Shown here piece by piece: positions 1-8,534 of a stretch of DNA of 64,000 nt. A model generated the notes under the pieces. It was given only the letters and a program-made list of their open reading frames with translations, did not search any database and had not been told where the DNA came from. The stretch's first letter is position 1. Each line of letters starts with the position of its first letter. Source of the DNA: Isoetes taiwanensis (taxonomy: Eukaryota > Streptophyta > Lycopodiopsida > Isoetales > Isoetaceae). A program made the translations under genes and the position numbers. The DNA lies in NCBI GenBank assembly GCA_021234155.1, contig JAJEKV010000689.1, positions 51,659-115,658 on the forward strand, in the 5' to 3' direction.

Positions 1-624
1 ATCCACATCCGAGTGGGTGTGATAGAAGTTGCTGCATGTGGAAAGTAGCGTGTCGCCACAAAGAGGGTCGCTCCATCGTAGTTTTGCACACGCACCCAGG
101 GTGTACCGGTTGTGTTTGTCCGTCTTGAACAAGGAGATTGATCGCGTGCCAAGGTTGTTCGGTAGTAGCAAGCAACCCCCATGCCCCCGCTTTCTATGCA
201 ATCATTGAAGATTGAGTAGTCTTTGGTATCCGGGCAAGTCGGGTATCCGTGTCCCGCATGCTCCCATGTTTCCATGAGGAAGATAAGATCCATGTAATGC
301 AGGCGAAGTTGAGACTATCTCCCTTCTCGCCATGGGAAGCCGGAGCAATTCGCAGGGAGCCATGCGAGGCACAATTACTATTTGTTGGCGAGGCGGCTGG
401 TGGGGATTGATGGCGGCAAAGGGGTGGCGATGGGAAGTAAGAGCCGGAGAGATGCGAACAAATGAAGGTGAACCAACTTGAACGCTGAGGTGTCGAAGCG
501 AAGGTGAGGCAACTTGAGCGTATGCAAGGCTGTAGTGCGCGGTGTGCCAGTGGCTTCGGCAGGTGGCTGGAGGGTTAGCAGTAAGATTCGTTAGCGGCAT
601 CGGCTGCCTAAAAAATTTTTGCAT
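1..624 (-). pseudogene. LINE endonuclease domain fragment (AP-endonuclease type)
   Basis: Minus-strand frames contain the pattern expected of a LINE endonuclease middle region. It has a 'DLIL' strand with LPHGNMG, then a GGMGVA block, and a W-V-R-V...LFVATRYFP segment at about 110-20. The W-V-R-V and Y-F-P strands flank the catalytic core in EEP-type endonucleases. The reading frame changes several times, so this is degenerate or badly sequenced. The minus-strand 140-residue frame ending at 202 covers only part of it. The homologous block at 53270-53770 supports a shared LINE origin. The RT that should follow lies beyond the left edge. Confidence 0.45.
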
Positions 625-763
625 CTTGCCCCGAATCAGTCCCCACGCAGCTCCTCCCTCGCCGGGCGCATCGCTTTAACTTTGGCCAACTTCTGCGCTG
701 GGGTCTTCTTGTTGGGCGGTCAGGTCTCCAGGTCAACATATATGGCGGTTCCTTTTATTTTGC

Positions 764-2127
764 CTACCCGGGCGCGCAGATGGCTGCTTTACTTGCGCAT
801 CTCAGACTTTGTGGCGTGACCAAATTGTAAAGGCGATGCGGATCTTTGGACGCCGTGGCGTCTCTCGCCCTAATAATGTTTACCGGCATGGGGAATGTCA
901 TTCGAGCAAGAATCAACATTTGGAGCCGGTTAATGAGGTCCTCCCCTGCCTCTTCTGTCAGGCCACGTACCACCACATTGTGGCTTCTCCGTCTCAGCTC
1001 TTGGAGCTCTCTGACTGTTGGGTCAATCCTGCCCGGCACAACAGGAGTTGTTTGCTGTCGACGGGGCATAGGCTGTGGCCTACGTTGGGGCGGGGGTGGC
1101 ATGGAGCGGCTTGGGGGTGCAGTAGTAGACGGCCCTGGCTGATGCCTTGCAGACTCTTGGGCAGGTGGGACTGCCGTGGCAGGTATAGTGGTCTCTCCTT
1201 CCTGAAGCCGGGAGCTTAGCTCCTGCTGAAATTGTTGCTGCCTTGTCAATTCACGCATGCACCGTTGCAATTGCTCATGGCGTGCGCATTGAGGCCCTTG
1301 CCTTGTTGAACAATGGCTGCCCTCAGCTCGCATCTTTCGATCTTGGAACAGCGGAGCTATGCTCCGGTTTCGCAGCGAGAGTCGGCATAGGGTTCATTGC
1401 GGATGAGGCCACTTCTTGTGTCTCGACCCTTCTTTGAAGGGCTCTCATTGTGTTTGGCTCTCTTCAAAAGCGACACGGACTTTTCCATCACGATGCAGCC
1501 TCCTCGACCTCGATCCCGAAGGCGGGGAGATGGTTACCATTGTCTCTCTGCTCAACCGTTGCTTGTCACGTGTCATGGTTTCCATGGCGTGTACAAAGGA
1601 ATCTATCGCGGCCTGCATGTCGGCAAGACTCTTCTTATCATACGCCTTTTGAGTGCACTAGGCGAAGGCCATCTTCAGTCTTTGTATCGCGGGTCTCCAT
1701 CTTTGGAAACATCTTTGTTTTTCAGTGGCGGTACCTCTTGAGCAATTTGGGTGCGGGAGGCTGCATTTCCTCTGCCAAGCAAGCAATTCGAAGCTCTGTT
1801 GCCCTCTGCCATTGCTTGAACTGTTTCGGTGCTCCTCAACTACCTGCTTTGGTGGTGGTGAAGCCGCGGATCGCGCTTTGCCGCTAGGCTAGAGTATCTG
1901 TCATATGCGCCGAAGCTATGCTTGTTGCACGGAGACTTTGCCGGCGCTTCTCTTTTTCGGTGTGCACTGTCAATTTTGCCGGTGTCATCTGGCTGCGATT
2001 GGAAATGGCATCTATGGCTCTCTCGGTAGAAGTTTTGCTGCCATATGCGCTAGGTAGAGGGGCTAGCGTATCCGGCACCATCCACATGCATATCCGTGGG
2101 GTTGGATGAAGGGGACGCAGGACTCAT
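764..2127 (-). pseudogene. LINE ORF1-like protein (degenerate)
   Basis: The best continuous piece is 189 residues (1333 to 764). It has a Gln-rich segment (RQQQFQQELSSRLQEG), a Pro-rich linker (PPPPQRRPQPMPRRQ) and a C-terminal block with VVVRGLTEEAGEDLINRL followed by PVNIIRARDA. The VVxGL...E/D pattern after a basic stretch is typical of ORF1 proteins of non-L1 LINEs, which coat the transposon RNA. Upstream, other minus frames carry plausible N-terminal protein sequence back to an ATG at 2127, separated by frameshifts and stops. The matching C-terminal block recurs at 54426-54208 on the minus strand. It is broken here and would not make a full protein as read. Confidence 0.5.
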
Positions 2128-2139
2128 CCGGCTCTTCTA

Positions 2140-2430
2140 TCACTGGAGTTGCCATGAATACGGTTCACCCTCTGAGACGCTTGTGTCGAAAGCCTCAAGC
2201 ACTTTGATGATGCACCACCCTCGTCCTTTTACGGCGCCCATCGAAAGCTTCCACGTGTCGAAGCGGTAGCGAGGCTTCCAAGTGCAAGAAGCAAGTGCAG
2301 GCTCTTTCACTTTACAGACATCTGTCTGAAAGTGTTCAAGTGCATAAATCAAGCGCGGCCTCTAGTGCAACCTCTGCCACCTTACAGACGCTTGTCTGAA
2401 AGCCTCCAAGAACTTTGATGGGGCTTGGGT
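2140..2430. repeat. Locally duplicated about 45-bp motif
   Basis: The phrase AGACGCTTGT followed by a CGAAAGCCTC or TGAAAGCCTC tract and an ACTTTGATG end appears near 2170 and 2385, with a diverged third copy near 2315. These look like short local duplications at the junction between the LINE fragment and the 97-residue ORF to its right. Confidence 0.5.
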
Positions 2431-2655
2431 AAGAGAGTCTAAGGAAACCCATTTCCCTCCTCTAGGTGGCAAGCTAACTTCCTGGGGAAGAACCTGCTGA
2501 TCATATTGGCAGATGATGTCAGTGTAGTAGGGAGTTCTAGTCAAGGTGGCATGAAGATCAAAGAGATGATCAAAGACATGAAAGGCTTGCTCAGCAGGGA
2601 AATCACGGATGTGATTGGAGTCATTGTACCATCTGACAAAGCTTGAGGGCGCCAT
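2362..2655 (-). CDS. Hypothetical 97-residue ORF with its own TATA box
   Basis: This uninterrupted minus-strand ORF starts MAPSSFVRWYNDSNHIRDF and ends QASVRWQRLH. A good TATA box (TATAAAA, 2767-2773) lies about 112 bases upstream of the ATG, followed by a pyrimidine-rich leader, so it looks like a real or recently real transcription unit. I do not recognise the protein. It is acidic to neutral, with aromatic residues in the first 40 positions (FHVFDHLFDLH), and has no obvious signal peptide or membrane segment. Its codon usage looks normal and it lacks the stops that riddle neighbouring regions. It may be the N-terminal part of a larger gag-like protein of element 0, or a captured host fragment. 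Function is unknown. Confidence 0.4.
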   Translation of the reverse strand: MAPSSFVRWYNDSNHIRDFPAEQAFHVFDHLFDLHATLTRTPYYTDIICQYDQQVLPQEVSLPPRGGKWVSLDSLTQAPSKFLEAFRQASVRWQRLH

Positions 2656-2766
2656 TGAGCTGAAAGGAGTGTGAAAAATGGCTAATGAGGATGAGCAAGG
2701 AGCTAGAAAATCACCAAAAGGGATGAGAGCAATTTTGGTGGGGAGAAATTGACAAATGAGGCCCCC

Positions 2767-2773
2767 TTTTATA
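2767..2773 (-). promoter_or_regulatory. TATA box upstream of the 97-residue ORF
   Basis: On the minus strand the sequence reads CTATAAAAGGGGG, a strong plant TATA element. It is about 112 bases before the ATG at 2655 and is followed by a CT-rich leader. Confidence 0.45.
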
Positions 2774-2939
2774 GACTAGGGATGCCTCGGGTTCTGTGCA
2801 GAGGGGTTCCTGATAGGGAAGACTTCAAATTTATGGCCATGGGTGTCCAAATGAACTACCATGAAGTGCAATTCTAATCCAAGCAAAGCAAGAAACACTA
2901 CATGGCAATTTGTTGGGTCAAAATTGGTCAATTTGGGCA

Positions 2940-3260
2940 AAATCAAAGAAATCGGGTGCCGCGTGGTGGAAAGAGCTCTCAAGGCATGCAAGTAGATAGG
3001 TTTTTTGCCGACGCTTAACCGGTTTCGGCAATTTGCAACTTTTATGAAGAGTTTCAGGGAATTAAAAGATCCTAACATGACTTCCTAGCATGATTCTAGC
3101 TTAATTAGCAACTTTTGTTACACAATTTGAACATGGATTAGCTACAGGATGGCGAAATCGGGTGGCGTCGCGCAGAATAGCTCTGCGTCGCGGGCGCAGA
3201 TAGGTTTTGCGCGACGTGACCCGGTTTCGGAAATTTTTCAACTTTTATGACTAATTAACT
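2940..3260. repeat. Paired GC-rich blocks in element 0
   Basis: Two diverged copies lie at about 2947-3060 and 3150-3253. Each runs from AAATCGGGTG through a CG-rich core (for example GCGTCGCGCAGAATAG in the right copy), then AGATAGGTTTT, CGACG and GGTTTCGG, and ends in CAACTTTTATGA. The surrounding DNA is AT-rich, so they stand out as CG islands. Element 2 has comparable GC-rich blocks at the same relative place (22792-22863 and 22991-23063). Confidence 0.55.
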
Positions 3261-3440
3261 TAGGATATTTAACTAATTAATTTTTCCTTAGACATCCCAA
3301 TTATAATGGTCAAAACTAAAGTAAAAAATTAAGCTACTTAAAAACACATTTTCCTACAAAATTTAAGGTCGATTGCAACAAAATTTTATATTTATGGGGG
3401 AAAACTTTAGCAATTACATTATTTTACACAAAATTTTGCA
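3261..3440. other. AT-rich spacer
   Basis: Short AT-rich stretch between the GC-rich blocks and the histone-like gene. I see no coding signal. It would be the 3' untranslated part of the histone-like transcript. Confidence 0.4.
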
Positions 3441-3443
3441 TCC

Positions 3444-4548
3444 TCAAGGGTACTCCTTGCGGATGCGACGCGCCAAATACAAGTCCTTGGGCATTAGGGT
3501 CACCCTCTTCGCATGGATTGCGCAGAGGTTTCCCTCTTCGAACATCTGGGTGAGCTCCGCCTTCAGACTACGCAACACCCTAGTTGTCGGGCCGACGTCA
3601 CCCAGAAGCCCGGTGGCGAACTCCCGCATCACTTCCCCGCATGAGCCATTTCGAATGGTGCCTTCCCTGGGGGAGATTAGTGCTTTGTTGAAAGTGCTTA
3701 ATCTCCCGAAAAAAAACTCGCGGGGAGTTAGGCCCATGGTGGACCTTCTTTGGCTTCCGGTGCGCGGGCATTGGCGGGCTTGGCTTCTTTGGTGGCCGCC
3801 CCCTCCCAGCGTTGGGCGCTTTTGTCGGCAGTACCAATCATTATACCTCGTCCAGGCGGAGGGGTATTGTAAAATCGCCTTGAGGCGTCGGTAGAAGTCG
3901 GTCCTCCTTCAAAGGCGAAGGATATTTCGCCCCTTACGCTTCTTAACCACCTTAGGTGGCTCGGGCCACTTTGGATAAAGGTGGCCTTGGGTTCGGCGTC
4001 CTCCTCCTGCTCTTCTTCCCTCATTAAGCCTCCTCCTTCTTCCACCTCCTCCTCTTCTTGCCCAGGCTCCTCAATTACTACGGTCCTCGGGGATCATTCC
4101 TCCCTCTTAGTCCCTTCTTTCCTGTTCTCTCGGCTCAGCTCTCTCTCCCTCTTCTTCCCTAGCGGCCTTCTCTTGAGGCCCACGCTGCTTTTTTTCCTTG
4201 CCCTTCTTCTTGGGCACTGAAGGGCCGCCTCTTACAGATGCAGGTTTGGGGCTGCTCCTCCCCAGGGGTTCTTCCACCTGCTCTTCCCACCTCGGTGTTC
4301 AAGGCCCAAAATGACGGGATTCTCCGGTTCTCGGGTGCCTGGCGACGAAGAGCTACCGCTAGGTGCCTCCTCCTCGGCGTCATGGTAGGTTTCGTGCTGG
4401 CCGCCGCTGCTGGAGAAGGCCCCTTCCCGGCTTTAGGTCGAAGGTGCTCGGGGATCTTCTTGACATGGCGACCTGGCCGCTAAGCGCGCCCATCGAGAGT
4501 GTAGGTCGCCACCGCCTTCCCCGGCTGCTGCGCCCGTATGCGTGCCAT
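3444..4548 (-). pseudogene. Histone H3-like gene with long basic tail, degenerate, inside LTR element 0
   Basis: The minus-strand C-terminus reads [17 protein letters not shown] and then [12 protein letters not shown] plus a stop. This matches the end of histone H3 (alpha-2/loop 2/alpha-3), including the nearly invariant CAIHAKRVT and MPKD. Upstream, in another frame, [12 protein letters not shown] matches the H3 alpha-N helix (REIRKYQKSTEL), preceded by KKVHH, like KKPHR of H3. Between them, VMREFATGL fits alpha-1. The N-terminal part is longer than normal H3: from ATG 4548 (MARIRAQQPGK) there are roughly 250 residues rich in Lys, Arg, Pro and Glu. At least three frame changes and one early stop (about 4482) break it. 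A TATA box lies about 95 bases upstream of the ATG. H3-family proteins package DNA in nucleosomes; whether this is canonical-like, CenH3-like or a TE-specific derivative is unclear. It lies between the primer site of an LTR element and paired GC-rich blocks, as in element 2. Confidence 0.72.
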
Positions 4549-4640
4549 ACTTAAGCGGCCTAGAGAACGGTGACGTAAAGGCTGATCAAGAGAGATAAGG
4601 TGGAGAAAAAAAGTTTGAGGGAAAATGAGGTGTCGGGGGG

Positions 4641-4649
4641 TATTTAAAA
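4641..4649 (-). promoter_or_regulatory. TATA-like box of the histone-like gene
   Basis: The minus strand reads TTTTAAATA flanked by CCTTCC and CCCCCC. It lies about 95 bases before the ATG at 4548, with a pyrimidine-rich leader in between. This spacing fits a normal pol II promoter for an intronless gene. Confidence 0.45.
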
Positions 4650-4659
4650 GGAAGGGTCC

Positions 4660-5091
4660 CCTGAATATTCTCCTACCATTAATAGGCCTACTTATTAGCC
4701 CCCCTTATTAATTACCCCATAGTACCCTTATTATATGTTTAATTTCTAATACATATTTTAAAATTCGTATTATACCTTTTAGAATTCCAAATTTCCTAAT
4801 AGTTTGAAGTATTAATTATGGATTTGCCATTTTTTCACCTTGGTCTCCGATTGGCATGGTTCTTGACCCATTTTATGTGAAATTTGATGCAGATGCATAA
4901 TTTTCAACTAATTTTTACTAGAAGGTGAATTTGACTCATTCACTTCTTAACCTAATTTCGGACCCACTACCTAGGAGAAAAATTTTTCCCTATTTTCGAG
5001 GTTCGATGGTGGAAATTTTATTTCACACCCCTATAGGTCCGTTAGACTACTTTCATGGTTATGGTGGGTGCTAGTTCTTGGTCAACCAAGA
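4660..5091 (-). other. AT-rich leader of element 0
   Basis: Noncoding stretch between the primer binding site and the histone-like gene. Near 5000 the minus strand reads CCTCGAAAATAGGGAAAAAT, and the leader of element 2 near 21608 has CCTCGAGAAATGGGAAAT. This links the two elements. Confidence 0.5.
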
Positions 5092-5108
5092 ACATCGCCC
5101 GGATACCA
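5092..5108 (-). other. Primer binding site (initiator tRNA-Met type), element 0
   Basis: The minus strand reads TGGTATCCGGGCGATG one base after the LTR end. It resembles the plant tRNA-iMet site TGGTATCAGAGC and fixes the polarity of element 0 as minus. Confidence 0.65.
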
Positions 5109-5109
5109 T

Positions 5110-6728
5110 TGTGGACGCTTCCTCACAAACATACATGCGGCCCTACCAGACACGGCAGGAAATCCCCCCCGTCCGACTCCAACAACGCGCAGGCCTCTCG
5201 GGCCTATCCCCGACTCGAACCTCCGTGAGGCGGGAAGGGGACATCAAGGTGTCTTTGGCGCCTTCCCCTATGGGCTCCTATCACAAATGAAGCATAAACA
5301 CGCCGTAACTAGCAATAACAATACAATAGGCTACCTCGAGGGTAGCTCAACCGCACATCCATAGATGCAAAGAACATAATCATATGCCATAAACATGAGA
5401 GCTCCTACCCCGTGGCTCGACATAGGGTAGTCGCCCGACTAGATAGTCCTCAAGATAGAGCAGACCGAGTCATAACAATGGCTGGGCCGGTATGAGACAA
5501 TGGCTAGGGTTGACCACTCCATCCGCCCCCCCTGCATACTTTGCGAGATGGGCTAGACTGTTGTGGCATTTTTTCTCTAATCTTCCGGATAACGCAATCC
5601 CATGGCATCACCCATCGGACTACTCCTGTGTTGCATCTCCCCGGTCCCACGAGGTAGGAAGGGTTGCATCCCTCTCCTGGGGTCTAGAGGCTCCACGGGC
5701 GCTAGAGAGAATCGTGGACGACACCCATTCGTATTGCACCCATTGAACCCCCCAAACAAGAGCCAAGCTGACACTTGCAACTCTTGAGAGGCAGGGCGAC
5801 ACCATTGCCCCAGGAGGTGTGGGACCCATGCTGACCCACATGAAGTGACCACCATAAGCCTAACCCACCGTGGGATCCCCAAGCCCCACTGGGGATCCAC
5901 CCCGCCTTGCCTCTAGCTTGGTTGGGTGGTGCCGAGTCACATCATAGCTTCCATAGCCCTAAGTGGGTTCCTATGCACAAGGCCGCAACTAATAGGAACT
6001 AAGGGATTCACACTAGGAGCATACTACATGGCCCTAGGTCTCTCACCCCCTTCCCAACACAAGAGGAACAACATGATCAACCCTCATCACTTAATCATCA
6101 TGAACAACATCATATGAACATCTTAACCTAATCATACATATCTAACTATCGGTTAGGGTTCTTTGATTAGGGTTCAAGATGTTCAATAAAGGATCTAGGG
6201 TGGCTCTACTCTAGACACAATACTAACCCACCTGGAATGCTAACTTCCAGGTGAACTAACATGAACTCTACTCAACCTACTTCCTCCTCGCTTCCTCCCA
6301 TCCCGGCTGCCTCCATGCTCCTGACGTGGGTCAAGGCTTGCTCTCCCACATCATGCACACCTTCTAGGGGCTGCCGCCTGTGCTAGACTATGATGAACGG
6401 TGCTCAAACGGGGTTTCGCACGTGAGATGAGAGTTCAAAAAGTGCTAGGTCGTGAAAAGGGTCTAGGGTTGGGGTTAGAGCTCATATAGGTATGGGACCA
6501 CATGGGATGCCACGTGGCACCACTAGGATGAGGCCGTGTGGCGGTTGCCCAATAGGATAAGGCCATGTAGAAATGGGCCTTATCCTAAGGTTATTTAAGT
6601 TAAACACTTAACTTAGATGTGCACCCCTTGCCACTTTCTAAGGCATACAAGGCTACATAGGTAGACTTGTATGGTGACGGGTCCAGGAATATACGTATTT
6701 ATGGCATATATTTCCTTGGAACGTCACA
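5110..6728 (-). repeat. LTR, inverted, about 1.62 kb (5' LTR of element 0)
   Basis: On the minus strand this starts TGTGACGTTCC (6728) and ends GCGTCCACA (5110), then the primer site. It is the reverse complement of the LTR at 15469-17101, sharing long stretches such as the one around GTTTAACTTAGAT. The flank just outside the start (6729-6733, minus GCTGG) corresponds to the sequence just outside the end of the other LTR (17102-17106, GTAGG). Both lie at the same site of the host tandem unit (ACTGGGGTGG in the empty copy at 49835). It is thus either the 5' LTR of the same insertion, flipped, or a second copy in an inverted unit. Confidence 0.75.
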
Positions 6729-7577
6729 CCAGCGTTGCTAAGCATATGTAGGGTGTGGGATTTTGTAAACGTTGTAACATTGACACACATAATTGGAGGC
6801 CTTGATTGTCTCATCGTATAAGTGTGTGCCCGTCGTTGCCGCAATGTAAGGCATATATTTATGTGTGTTTCAAAAAAAGATTGGACCTTTCAATATATAT
6901 TGATGATCTAAAAAAAAAAGAAAAACAGAAAAAAGCCACGTTGGTGTGGCTGTAACGAGTTAAAAAATTTCACATCAGCAAAGGAGAGTGTTGATATGGA
7001 GCAAGCACGGGAGAGTGGTCCACGGCAAATGGGTTATGGAAATTATGGCATATATTATACGGATATCAGTCCTAGGGTTTCCCAAAGTGTATATAAAGAA
7101 GGGGCATAGGGTAAGATACGATCTACTCAAATATCAAAGGTTATATTATGGATCTTGATATTCAACAAACCAATAACAACCAAAATATAACTACTATAAC
7201 AACCAATATAACTACTATTAACATTAATTAACACAAACCATTACATTGAACATGTTTAAAATTAAATTCCCCTTTAAACCCCCTTTTGTTTGGGTGCATA
7301 TTCACACGGGGGGTGACTCCGGGCAACGAGAGCTGTTGGCTAGGCATATTCAACCCTTATTCCTTAATCTACACCGTTGTAGATGGGTCGAGATACTTTA
7401 TAGAAGGATGGAGACATGACTTAAGAAATAGAGATGCATAGATATTTAAAATGGGAGGAACTATGCATTACGGGGGGCCAACCTTTATTTGAAAAGTCAC
7501 TCTAAAAGATGGACCTTATCTTATAAGAAGCCCACCTATTATTTTCGTCAATAATAAATAAGGTGGACCTTTACCTT
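6729..7577 (-). repeat. Inverted partial copy of the host tandem unit
   Basis: The reverse complement of this stretch matches the end of the tandem unit: the 'C' module (compare 35010-35640), a very short remnant of the 'D' module, then the 'X' segment (compare 33180-33330), up to the LTR insertion point. About 1 kb of D present in other copies is missing here, between the ATATTGAAAGG motif and TCCAATC. It is the only inverted piece of the array in the window. Confidence 0.75.
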
Positions 7578-7622
7578 CCTTCCTTCCTTCCTTCCTTCCT
7601 TCCTTAGGCCCCTTCCTTCCTT
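7577..7622 (+). repeat. (CCTT)n microsatellite at an inversion junction
   Basis: Eight or more CCTT units, a short interruption, then more. The inverted tandem-unit piece ends exactly at its left side, and plus-strand element 1 sequence begins to its right. Confidence 0.85.
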
Positions 7623-7669
7623 CCTTAGGCGCTCTGAAACCCTAGGCGCTCTGAAAGCCGGTCACACGT

Positions 7670-8500
7670 TTTCAATCATAACTGGAGATCTGGAAGTCCG
7701 TTTCAGCCGAAATCTGTTGCGTTGGAAAGCGATCTCAGAGTTCTTACTATCGGTATGTGATTTGCATATGTTTCACTGATTATTTTACATCAGAAACACA
7801 GATTTTCGGGCTGCAAATTGGGGTCCCAAAACCTCAAGTGTCTTTGGTTTGCCCAAACACTTTTGATCATATCCGAGATCAAGGACTCTGTTTTTGCTGA
7901 AATTTATTGCGTTGGAAAGTCATCTCAGATTTCTTCCTATTGGTATGTAATTTGTATATGTTTTCTATAATTTTCCTCTGCAAAACTCGAACTTTCTGGC
8001 TGCAAATCGAGGGCGCAAAAACCCTGAAGTGCTCGTGGTATTGTCCACATATTTTCTATCGTGATTCCATGGATTTTAACTCCGCTTCAGCTGAAATTTG
8101 TCACGTTGGAAAGCTCCCTCAGTGATCTTTCTGAAGGTATGTGATTTGCATGTGTTTGAATGGTATTTCCATAGCAAAAACACAGATTTACAGCCTGCAC
8201 CACCACTTTGTGGTTCATGTTACATTCTTGTTCATATCTCTTTCTCTGTGACTGGGTTTCTCATGAAATTTATATCTTTGGAAAGCTCTCTCAGAGTTCT
8301 TTTCAAAGATATTTTATGTTGCTAATGTTTAGACAGGATTTCAGAGCAAAAACAACAGATTTTCAGTGCTGACTTTAGGGTTTCCATTGTTCGATTTTTC
8401 AGCACTATATACTTTTCTTCATATCTATTGATCTGCAACTCTGTTTTGGGAGCAATGCATATCATTGGAATTCTTGTTCTGTGATGATTATAAAGACATA
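7670..8500 (+). repeat. About 185-bp degenerate tandem repeat, four to five units
   Basis: Units start near 7674, 7868, 8045, 8230 and 8415. Each contains a CGTTGGAAAG or similar core followed by TCTCAGA...TTCTT and GGTATGTGATTTGCATATG, then AACACAGATTTT and an AACCCT-like end. Copies are perhaps 60-75% alike. It lies in the presumed 5' untranslated leader of element 1 and is noncoding. Confidence 0.7.
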
Positions 8501-8534
8501 TGGTTTGTACACATTCGCTTAAGATTTTTAACTT

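Larger units (their letters stand above)
1..2160 (-). mobile_element. Non-L1 LINE fragment, 5' half (ORF1 + endonuclease)
   Basis: On the minus strand this stretch reads as the 5' half of a non-LTR retrotransposon: a degenerate ORF1 (about 2127 to 764) followed by the start of ORF2 with endonuclease-like sequence (about 624 to 1). The element runs off the left edge, so its reverse transcriptase would lie outside the window. A second, shorter copy of the same region lies at 53090-54440, which shares the phrases translated as YLPHGNMGACGT / YLPHGDMEPRGT. The 5' end is placed near 2130-2160, where sequence duplicated at 2170-2420 begins. It lies in the same orientation as the internal part of element 0 and may be nested in it. 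Family assignment is from ORF1 and EN style only, without a search. Confidence 0.6.

Noticed and set aside
3981-4220. 79-residue plus-strand ORF rich in Ser/Leu
   Set aside because: It is antisense to the basic tail of the histone-like gene and is a composition shadow.
6120-6180. GGTTAGGGTT words resembling plant telomere repeat
   Set aside because: Only isolated single units inside an LTR; no tandem TTTAGGG array.
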